DNA from: Streptomyces sp. 378
GTDB lineage: Bacteria; Actinomycetota; Actinomycetes; Streptomycetales; Streptomycetaceae
Reading direction: 5' to 3'
DNA: 64,000 bases
NCBI RefSeq assembly: GCF_030124145.1
Contig: NZ_JASKMS010000005.1
Span: forward strand, 1-64,000
Shown: positions 57,402-64,000 of the stretch, piece by piece
How positions within the stretch are numbered: position 1 is the stretch's first letter
Layout of the letters: the number at the start of each line of letters is the position of its first letter
Made by a program: the position numbers and the translations under genes
Notes under the pieces: model-generated
The model's database searches: none
What the model was told of the DNA's origin: nothing
What the model saw: the letters and a program-made list of their open reading frames with translations, nothing else

Positions 57402-59036
57402 TCAGGCGTACCGCTCCAGCAGCCCCGCCACATACGCCTCCAGCTGCCCGCCCAGCACCTCCGGCGTCAGATCCGTCCGGCCCAGATCGCGCCAGGGGCG
57501 CGCCACCTTCGGCGCGTCGGGGACGTAGGCCAGGGCGTCGAGCAGCCGCCAGTACAGATGCCCGGCGCCGTCGGCCAGGCGCCTGCCGCCCTGTGCCGCG
57601 TAGCGCTCCCGGAAGCCGAGGCCGTACTCCGGCCCGTGCAGCAGCGCCAGAGCCGTCGAGCAGTGGGCGACGTCGAGGTCGGCGGGCCCCCAGGAGGTCT
57701 CCACCCAGTCGACGACACCGCTGATCCGCAGACCGGCCCCCGAGCCCGTGAACAGGACGTTCCCCGGGTGGAAGTCCCGGTGCAGGAAGCAGCCGTCGTA
57801 CGGCGGGGGATCGCGGCGGATGACGTCCACGGCCCGCTCCCAGCCCGGGGGGACCGCAGCCGGCGACGTCCACGCCTGGTAGGCCCGCGGACGCTCCCGG
57901 GGGACGATCCGGTGGATCCGGGCCAGCTGGGCCGCCAGCAGGTCCACCCGCGCGTCGAGTTCCTCCTCGTCGACCCGCACCCGCCCCGGCAGTACGGACA
58001 TCAGCAGGGACGGATGGTCGCAGTGCTCGCCGGTCGCGTCCACGCCGATCAACTCGGCGGCCGGTACGCCCCGCTGCCGCGCGAGCAGCGTGAGGATCTC
58101 CGCCTCGCGGGCCAGCAGCCCGGGCGCGTGCCGCCGGAAGAAGGGCCGCACGAAGGTCCGCAGTGCCAGCTCCGTGCCGTCGTCGAGAGTGAGCCGCCGC
58201 ATCTGGGCGCTCCAACCCCCGCTCAGGAAGGCCGACTTGTCGATCGTACGGCCCTCCGGGAGCTGCTTGGACACCCACGCGCGGGTCGCCGTCCAGCCGT
58301 GGTCTCCGAGCCCGGTCAGGACGGCGGTGGCGAACTCCCGTCGGTCGTCGGGATGGTCGCGGAACCACAGGGCCAACCGGTGCTGCGCCCGCGGGATTTC
58401 ACGGTGGGTGAACTGCGCGCGCCGGGCCAGCGCCTCCGAGCAGGCCTGCGTCACGGCGGGCGGGATGACCTCGTCCGTGGCCGGAACCACGAGCACCGCC
58501 CGTCCCTCGTACGCCCGCAGGACGTCGAGCGCGGGTGCCGCACGCCAGCTTCCGGGCGTGCGGATGATCTCGCTGAACCGCCCGTCCCCCTCGCCGAACG
58601 GCACGTCCCACGCCTCCGCCGCGTACACCGCCGGCGCGCACAGCCCCAGGGCCGCCACCCGGTTCCCGTAGTGCCGGACGAGATCGGCCACCGTCTGGCC
58701 GCTCATGCTGAATCCGACCAGGACCAGCGGCCCGTCCCCGCGCGCGTGCGCGTCGATGACGGAAACGGCCTGCTCGAAGCGGCGGCGCAGGCTCAGCTCC
58801 CGCAGCAGGCCGGTGCTCTCCCCGTGCCCCGAGAAGTCGAAGGCGAGAGCATGGCAGCCGTGTGCGGCGAACTCCGTCAGCAGCGGCACCAGCCGCTCCT
58901 TGCTACCGCGGCCGGCGCCGTGCAGCAGGACGGCCGTGGCCCGGGCGCGCTCACCGGTGCCGGTGGACAGACCGCTGAGTCGTTCGCCTCCGATGGTGTG
59001 GGTGAAAGGGACCAGCTCACTCATACGGCCATTCAC
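57402..59036 (-). CDS. Fusion of alpha/beta hydrolase and aminoglycoside phosphotransferase-like kinase
   Basis: 544 residues. Part one (about 20-245): ATAVLLHGAGRGSKE oxyanion strand, GFSMSGQT nucleophile Ser, VVPATDEVIPP Asp and AQHRLAL His region. Part two (about 260-544): APH fold with FLHRDFHPGNVL (catalytic Asp) and VVDWVETSWGPADLDVAH (metal-binding Asp). The two are usually separate proteins. No frameshift separates them. Ends about 75 bases from the winged-helix gene start. Substrate unknown; the kinase might modify a product of the hydrolase. Confidence 0.85.
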   Translation of the reverse strand: MNGRMSELVPFTHTIGGERLSGLSTGTGERARATAVLLHGAGRGSKERLVPLLTEFAAHGCHALAFDFSGHGESTGLLRELSLRRRFEQAVSVIDAHARGDGPLVLVGFSMSGQTVADLVRHYGNRVAALGLCAPAVYAAEAWDVPFGEGDGRFSEIIRTPGSWRAAPALDVLRAYEGRAVLVVPATDEVIPPAVTQACSEALARRAQFTHREIPRAQHRLALWFRDHPDDRREFATAVLTGLGDHGWTATRAWVSKQLPEGRTIDKSAFLSGGWSAQMRRLTLDDGTELALRTFVRPFFRRHAPGLLAREAEILTLLARQRGVPAAELIGVDATGEHCDHPSLLMSVLPGRVRVDEEELDARVDLLAAQLARIHRIVPRERPRAYQAWTSPAAVPPGWERAVDVIRRDPPPYDGCFLHRDFHPGNVLFTGSGAGLRISGVVDWVETSWGPADLDVAHCSTALALLHGPEYGLGFRERYAAQGGRRLADGAGHLYWRLLDALAYVPDAPKVARPWRDLGRTDLTPEVLGGQLEAYVAGLLERYA

Positions 59037-59064
59037 TCACGCGGCCACAGCCCGCGAGGGGCGT

Positions 59065-59649
59065 TCACAGCCCGGGCGCTCCCCACACCGGGAACCAGCG
59101 GCTCAGATCCGGCTCGATACGCAGATCGCCGGCGAGCGCGGACCGCACCTGGAGTTCGAGAGCGTTGTCGCGCCGCTGAGTCCCGTCCGGCAGGGGCGCG
59201 AACGGGTAGAACGTGCCGCGCTTGTAGAGGTAGACCAGCTCGAGCCGCCGGCCGGAGAGGTTCTCGAACCCGGCGAGGGAGCACAGCAGCTGCGGGCCGA
59301 ACCCGTTGGCCTCCAGCTGGCTGTTCACGGCGTGCAGATCGTTCACCAGCGCGGAGAGCCGGTCCGGGGCGCGGCGCGAGACCAGCCAGGAGTAGCCGTA
59401 GTCGTCCTGCCGCAGTTCCACCGGCGAGCCGTCCCGGTCGGTGTCGGCGTCCAGCAGGGCCCGCACCTCGCGGTGGGACTCCTCGAACGCCGCGCCCTCG
59501 ACCGTGGCGAAGCAGACCGCGCCCCGCCCGGTCGGTGTGAAGCCCGCGGCGGCCTCCAGCGTCACGGCCGCCGAGGGCAGCGCGAAGAGCCGGTCGAGAT
59601 CCGCGACGACCGGTTTCGTCCGGCCGAGCAGGATGTCCAGCAGCCCCAT
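59065..59649 (-). CDS. pspAB: PspAB, PspA-associated protein
   Basis: 194 residues. The start MGLLDILLGRTKPVVADLDRL and the position directly after htpX are typical of the actinobacterial PspAB family. FVGLY-like PspA binding surfaces cannot be judged. Probably takes part in membrane stress response together with HtpX. Confidence 0.85.
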   Translation of the reverse strand: MGLLDILLGRTKPVVADLDRLFALPSAAVTLEAAAGFTPTGRGAVCFATVEGAAFEESHREVRALLDADTDRDGSPVELRQDDYGYSWLVSRRAPDRLSALVNDLHAVNSQLEANGFGPQLLCSLAGFENLSGRRLELVYLYKRGTFYPFAPLPDGTQRRDNALELQVRSALAGDLRIEPDLSRWFPVWGAPGL

Positions 59650-59656
59650 GCTCCGC

Positions 59657-60577
59657 TCACGCTCCTCCGGGTGCCGCCTCGCCGAGTTCGACGGAGATCC
59701 GGCCCAGTTCGGCGAGCCGCTGCTCCAGGCTCGGGTGGGTCGAGAAGTACCGCGCGATGCCGGGCTCGCGGCCCAGCGCCGGCGTGAAGTAGAAGGCGTT
59801 GAAGGCCTGGGCGGTGCGCAGGTCCTTGGTGGGGATGCGGGCGATGTCGCCGGAGACCTTGGTGAGCGCGGAGGCCAGCGCCGAGGGCCGTCCGGTGAGC
59901 TGGGCGGCCGCCCGGTCCGCGGCCAGTTCCCGGTACCGGGACAGGGCCCGGATCAGCAGGAAGCTGATCGCGTACACGGCCGCCGACACGCCCATCACCG
60001 CGGCGAAGACGGCAGCGGTGTTCTGGTCCCTCCGGCCCCCGCCGAACAGCTGCGAGTAGAAGGCGAACCGCACGATCAGCCCCGCGAGCACACCGAGGAA
60101 CGACGCGACGGTGATCACGGCGACGTCCTTGTGCGCCACGTGTGACAACTCGTGCGCGAGCACGCCCTCCAGCTCGGCCGGCTCCAGCCGACGCAGCAGC
60201 CCGGTCGTCACGCACACCACCGCGTGGTCCGGGTTCCGCCCGGTCGCGAACGCGTTCGGCATGTCCATACCCGACACGGCGACGATCGGCTTGGGCATGT
60301 CGGCCAGGGCGCACAGCCGGTCGATCACGGCGTGCAGCTCGGGATACTCCTCCCGCTCCACGACCCGCCCACGCATGGCGTACAGCGCGATCCGGTCCGA
60401 GAACCAGTACTGCGCGCCGAGCAGCGCCACCGCGATCACCACGACCAGCACCCACGACTTCAGCAGCACGATCAACGCGGCGACGAACCCCACGTACAAC
60501 AACCCGAGCAGGAACAGCGTGACCCCCATACGGGTGGTCAACCGCCGGTCGCTCCGGAAGCGGCTGTGCATCTGCAT
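59657..60577 (-). CDS. htpX: HtpX-type M48 membrane zinc protease
   Basis: 306 residues. Two N-terminal membrane helices (VTLFLLGLLYVGFVAALIV, LVVVIAVALLGAQYW), catalytic LAHELSHVAHKD near 145 (HExxH) and later Glu in RYRELAADRAAA, with another helix pair between. Quality control of misfolded membrane proteins. The stop is seven bases from pspAB, so they are co-transcribed. The start at 60577 is chosen from alternative close ATGs. Confidence 0.92.
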   Translation of the reverse strand: MQMHSRFRSDRRLTTRMGVTLFLLGLLYVGFVAALIVLLKSWVLVVVIAVALLGAQYWFSDRIALYAMRGRVVEREEYPELHAVIDRLCALADMPKPIVAVSGMDMPNAFATGRNPDHAVVCVTTGLLRRLEPAELEGVLAHELSHVAHKDVAVITVASFLGVLAGLIVRFAFYSQLFGGGRRDQNTAAVFAAVMGVSAAVYAISFLLIRALSRYRELAADRAAAQLTGRPSALASALTKVSGDIARIPTKDLRTAQAFNAFYFTPALGREPGIARYFSTHPSLEQRLAELGRISVELGEAAPGGA

Positions 60578-60669
60578 CACCCCGCAGCTCACGCACTCGT
60601 CCCACCACCAGTGTGCACCCGGCCCTCCCCATGAACGGGTCGCGATCGGCCCCAGGACCGGCAAACCCG

Positions 60670-61041
60670 TCAGCCGTGCCGGGCCACCGCGTACCCGGGC
60701 ACGGACGGCCACCGCACCGTCAGCACGACCGACTCCTCCTCCGCGACCCACGAGTGGTCGACGCCGCGCCCCCACACGACGTAGTCGCCCTGCCGCTCCA
60801 GGAGCACACTGCGACCGGGAAGCTCCACGCGGAAACGCCCGCTGACGAGCACCAGCAGCGCGGTGCGTGCCTCCCCCCGCACCCACTCCGCCCGTTCGTC
60901 CCCCCGGGGATGAACCCCCCACTTGATCTCCACGGCCTCACTGTGCCGCGGATCCCCGACGTCCTTGAAATGCCCGAGGAGCCATCCCCGGTCCAGCGCG
61001 GCATCCTTGCCGGCGTTGCCCACGTACACGCTGTCACTCAC
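60670..61041 (-). CDS. Cupin-like small protein
   Basis: 123 residues from the GTG at 61041. Beta-strand pattern TALLVLVSGRFRVELPG, GDYVVWGRGVDHSW (cupin motif 2-like) and VEIKWGVHPRGDERAEW (motif 1-like). No catalytic assignment. It follows the HEAT-repeat gene by 11 bases. Confidence 0.8.
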   Translation of the reverse strand: MSDSVYVGNAGKDAALDRGWLLGHFKDVGDPRHSEAVEIKWGVHPRGDERAEWVRGEARTALLVLVSGRFRVELPGRSVLLERQGDYVVWGRGVDHSWVAEEESVVLTVRWPSVPGYAVARHG

Positions 61042-61052
61042 ACCGGCGGACG

Positions 61053-62372
61053 CTAGCAGCAGCCTCCGGGCCCGACAGGGAGCCGCACGACCCGGCCCCG
61101 CGCCTGTGCCAGCCGGTGCGCGGCGATCCGTACATGCCGGGGCCGCTCCGGCGCGAGGCGCTCGGTCAGCCACGCCTCGGGCAGCAGGGCCGCGGACGGC
61201 AGGAGAGTGGCCGTGACCTCGCGTACGACGCCCGGCGCGGGGTCGTCGAGAAGCGGCCGCAGGTCCTCCACGACCGTCACGTCCAGTGTCCGCAGACCCG
61301 CCACCGCCCGGGCCCGTACCGCCGGCACGCCGTGGGTGAGCAACGGCCGCAGCAACCCGGCGTCGCCGCGCTCCCCGCACTCCGCCAGGCCGATGACCGC
61401 GCCGGGCGGCAGCGCCGGGTCTGCCGCCGCCGCGCATCGCTGCCGGTACCAGGGCAGGGGATCCGTCCCGTGCTGCCGTACGACGTACCGCGCACAGGCC
61501 CGCACCAGGGCCGACCGGTCGGCCAGGAACTCCAGCGCCCGCCCGGGTCGCCCGGCCCGCCGCAGGGCCGTGACCCCGGCGGACCGGGCCCGCGGGTTGC
61601 GGGCGGCGAGCAGCGGTTCGAGTACGTCGGCGCAGTCGCCGTCCTCGCGCACGGCGGCCAGGGCCGCCCCGGCGCACAGGTCCTGGACGACGACGTCGTC
61701 GTCCCGGGCGGCGGCACGGGCGAGCCGGACGGGGGAGAGCAGGGACTTCTCGGCGGCCAGCCGGTACGCGAATCGTCGTACGGCGCGCTCCGGGTGGAGG
61801 AGCAGGGAGGAGAGCGCTGTGTGCGGCGCCCGGCTGAGCATCGCGCCGAGCAGTTCGACGCCATACGCTCCCCGCTCGCGGCGGCCGACGCGCAGGATCA
61901 GGGGCGCGAGCGCGACACCGGTGCGTCCGTCCAGGTCCGACCGCAGCAGTTCCCGGGCCCTCTCACGCACCGGCGCGGCCCAGTCCGCGGCGCGCACAAC
62001 CATCAGCGGCAGCAGCGCGGGGCGGTCCGCGATCCGGGCGAGCGCCGCTTCACGGGTCCGGCCGTCCGGGTGGCAGAGCGCCACGGCGAGCCGGGCCTCG
62101 ACCGAGGCCGCGGAGACGGGCTCCGGATACCACCGGGACGACCGGAACAGCCGGCGCACTCCCGGCCGCCCAGGCGACGCGGTCGCCCCGTCCAGCCCCT
62201 CCACCCATGCCCGGTCCGGCAGATTCCCGCCCCCGTACCGGCCCCACGCCCGCACGCCCGCGTCGAGCCCGGTCCAGGCGGCCGGATCGGCGACGTCGAG
62301 CACCTCGCCGAGAAGCGCCCCCCTTGCCAGCCGCGCAGCGGCCGCTTCTCCGCTGCGGATGTCCTCGTTCAT
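61053..62372 (-). CDS. HEAT-repeat protein
   Basis: 439 residues from the ATG at 62372. Repeated helical units (REAALARIADRPALLPL, VLEPLLAARNPRARSAGVTA, GVPAVRARAVAGLRTLDVTV). Likely a scaffold for protein contacts; no enzyme motif. A GTG at 62390 is possible. Confidence 0.82.
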   Translation of the reverse strand: MNEDIRSGEAAAARLARGALLGEVLDVADPAAWTGLDAGVRAWGRYGGGNLPDRAWVEGLDGATASPGRPGVRRLFRSSRWYPEPVSAASVEARLAVALCHPDGRTREAALARIADRPALLPLMVVRAADWAAPVRERARELLRSDLDGRTGVALAPLILRVGRRERGAYGVELLGAMLSRAPHTALSSLLLHPERAVRRFAYRLAAEKSLLSPVRLARAAARDDDVVVQDLCAGAALAAVREDGDCADVLEPLLAARNPRARSAGVTALRRAGRPGRALEFLADRSALVRACARYVVRQHGTDPLPWYRQRCAAAADPALPPGAVIGLAECGERGDAGLLRPLLTHGVPAVRARAVAGLRTLDVTVVEDLRPLLDDPAPGVVREVTATLLPSAALLPEAWLTERLAPERPRHVRIAAHRLAQARGRVVRLPVGPGGCC

Positions 62373-62460
62373 GCCCGCCCCCCGCCCCACCTGCCGTTTC
62401 GAGGGATCGTAGGGCCTGCGGAGCGCGGCCGGCGCGTGACATGGCGCCGGACGTGCCCTG

Positions 62461-62724
62461 CTACGGCGCCCTGAAGTCGAGGTACCCCAGCAGCAGGATC
62501 ACCGCCACCACGCAGCCCAGCACCACGGCGGTCGAGATCCAGGGGGAGCGGTGGCGGGACGAGACGTTTTCAGGTTCGGGGCGGAACGGCACGGGTCCGG
62601 GCGGGTTTTCCTTCCAGCGCGCGGCGAGCATACGAGCCCTGGCGGAGGGCTCCTTGTGCTCGGCCCCGTCCGCCCATCCGAGGTCGAACTCGCGCTCCTG
62701 GTCGTCCTGTCCGTGCTGGGACAT
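62461..62724 (-). CDS. Small single-pass membrane protein
   Basis: 87 residues from the ATG at 62724, with GGAG five bases upstream. Acidic soluble N-terminus and a C-terminal helix STAVVLGCVVAVILLLGYLD. No known family. Confidence 0.78.
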   Translation of the reverse strand: MSQHGQDDQEREFDLGWADGAEHKEPSARARMLAARWKENPPGPVPFRPEPENVSSRHRSPWISTAVVLGCVVAVILLLGYLDFRAP

Positions 62725-62770
62725 GCCTGCTCCACACCCCCGTGTAGTCCTGCCCCAAGAATAGAACATA

Positions 62771-62814
62771 CGCCCGCGCCCCCGCTGTCGGAAAGGACAG
62801 CGGGGGCGCGGGCG
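62771..62814 (-). terminator. Terminator of glnA
   Basis: CGCCCGCGCCCCCGCTGTC (62771-62789) pairs perfectly with 62796-62814, loop GGAAAG. Confidence 0.92.
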
Positions 62815-62836
62815 TCATGCCTCGATCAGGCGTCGA

Positions 62837-64000
62837 TCACACGTCGAAGTACAGCTCGAACTCGTGCGGGTGCGGACGCAGCTGCAGCGGCGCGATCTCG
62901 TTCGCGCGCTTGAAGTCGATCCACGTCTCGATCAGGTCCGGGGTGAACACGTCGCCCTGGAGCAGGAACTCGTGGTCGGCCTCCAGGCGGTCCAGGACCG
63001 CGCCGAGGGAGGTCGGGACCTGCGCGACGTTCGCGTGCTCCTCGGGAGCCAGCTCGTACAGGTCCTTGTCGATCGGCTCGGCGGGCTCGATCTTGTTCTT
63101 GATGCCGTCCAGGCCTGCCAGCAGCAGCGCCGAGAAGGCCAGGTACGGGTTGCCGGAGGCGTCGGGCGCGCGGAACTCCACGCGCTTGGCCTTCGGGTTC
63201 GAGCCCGTGATCGGGATACGCATCGCGGCGGAACGGTTGCGCTGCGAGTACACCAGGTTCACCGGAGCCTCGAAGCCCGGCACCAGGCGGTGGTACGAGT
63301 TCACCGTCGGGTTGGTGAAGGCCAGCAGCGACGGGGCGTGCTTGAGGATGCCGCCGATGTAGTAGCGGGCGGTGTCCGACAGGCCCGCGTAACCGGCCTC
63401 GTCATAGAAGAGCGGCTGGCCGCCGGTCCACAGCGACTGGTGGACGTGCATGCCCGAGCCGTTGTCACCGAAGATCGGCTTCGGCATGAAGGTCGCGGTC
63501 TTGCCGTTGCGCCAGGCCACGTTCTTCACGATGTACTTGAAGAGCTGCAGGTCGTCGGCCGCGGCGAGCAGCGTGTTGAACTTGTAGTTGATCTCGGCCT
63601 GGCCGGCGGTGCCCACCTCGTGGTGCTGGCGCTCGACCTGCAGGCCGGCCCGGTTCAGCTCCAGGGAGATCTCGGCGCGCAGGTCGGCGAAGTGGTCGAC
63701 CGGCGGGACCGGGAAGTAGCCGCCCTTGTAGCGGACCTTGTAACCACGGTTGTCCTCCAGGGCGCCGGTGTTCCAGGCGCCGGCCTCGGAGTCGATGTGG
63801 TAGAAGGACTCGTTCGCGCTGGTCGCGAAGCGGACGGAGTCGAAGACGTAGAACTCGGCCTCGGGACCGAAGTACGCGGTGTCGGCGATACCGGTCGAGG
63901 CGAGGTAGGCCTCGGCCTTCTTCGCCACGTTGCGCGGGTCACGGGAGTACTGCTCGCCCGTGATCGGGTCGTGGATGAAGAAGTTGATGTTCAGCGTCTT
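62837..64000 (-). CDS. glnA: Glutamine synthetase I GlnA, 3' part (5' end beyond the window)
   Basis: 388 C-terminal codons, open to the window edge. GSI catalytic features: [54 protein letters not shown] and [19 protein letters not shown]. The adenylylation loop [11 protein letters not shown] carries the Tyr that GlnE modifies. Main ammonium-assimilating enzyme; it pairs with glnE at 24123. Confidence 0.97.
   Translation of the reverse strand, partial: KTLNINFFIHDPITGEQYSRDPRNVAKKAEAYLASTGIADTAYFGPEAEFYVFDSVRFATSANESFYHIDSEAGAWNTGALEDNRGYKVRYKGGYFPVPPVDHFADLRAEISLELNRAGLQVERQHHEVGTAGQAEINYKFNTLLAAADDLQLFKYIVKNVAWRNGKTATFMPKPIFGDNGSGMHVHQSLWTGGQPLFYDEAGYAGLSDTARYYIGGILKHAPSLLAFTNPTVNSYHRLVPGFEAPVNLVYSQRNRSAAMRIPITGSNPKAKRVEFRAPDASGNPYLAFSALLLAGLDGIKNKIEPAEPIDKDLYELAPEEHANVAQVPTSLGAVLDRLEADHEFLLQGDVFTPDLIETWIDFKRANEIAPLQLRPHPHEFELYFDV

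Overview
The window is high-GC DNA typical of Streptomyces. Codon use, the gene families, and the order glnA2 / glnE / malR-malEFG-aglA / alpha-amylase / pullulanase / glnII / glnA all match the S. coelicolor-type core chromosome. That backbone order is recalled knowledge, not a database result. Three glutamine synthetase-family genes and their adenylyltransferase lie within 64 kb.

Layout. (1) 1-808: an nsrR-like Rrf2 regulator broken by frameshifts, with an octamer repeat in front of it. (2) 809-2170: glnA2. (3) 2126-22410: a 20.2 kb actinomycete integrative and conjugative element (AICE, pSAM2-like in plan) inserted in the 3' end of glnA2. A 43-bp identical core flanks it, and it restores the end of glnA2. 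Inside it, from left to right, are a low-GC three-gene operon (membrane protein plus two P-loop ATPases), a tyrosine integrase and excisionase, an octamer iteron array, a primase-polymerase and ATPase replication pair, a Pif-like Nudix protein, an FtsK/TraB-type DNA translocase with spread-type membrane proteins, a GntR (KorSA-like) repressor with a palindromic operator, an XRE regulator plus flavoprotein pair, and a low-GC ApeA-like HEPN protein. The two low-GC cargo blocks sit at the two ends and look like defence cargo. (4) 22411-27131: two VOC proteins and glnE. (5) 27257-42023: a PAP2 membrane enzyme, then the maltose/maltodextrin regulon: malR, the malEFG importer, cytosolic alpha-glucosidase aglA, a secreted alpha-amylase and an 1807-residue secreted amylase-pullulanase. 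CTTGCA/TGCAAG sites lie in the promoter regions. (6) 42095-51000: a response regulator-PP2C phosphatase, a CHMI-like isomerase, a TetR, a large sigma-like membrane protein, a TPR protein, a lipoprotein, a DUF1996 secreted protein and an epimerase. (7) 51057-62770: glnII with a GlnR-type box, small secreted and reductase-like proteins, an aldo/keto reductase-TetR pair with twin operators, a winged-helix protein, a hydrolase-phosphotransferase fusion, pspAB-htpX, a cupin-like protein and a HEAT-repeat protein. (8) 62837-64000: the 3' part of glnA, which runs off the window.

How it works together. Secreted amylase and pullulanase cut starch to maltodextrins, MalEFG imports them, AglA hydrolyses them, and MalR represses the set. 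GlnA and GlnII assimilate ammonium, GlnE adenylylates GlnA, and GlnA2 belongs to the gamma-glutamylpolyamine synthetase branch. The AICE is an intact-looking guest whose housekeeping genes maintain and transfer it. Its edge genes are the best candidates for undescribed biology, above all the TM/ATPase/ATPase operon at 2591-6636.
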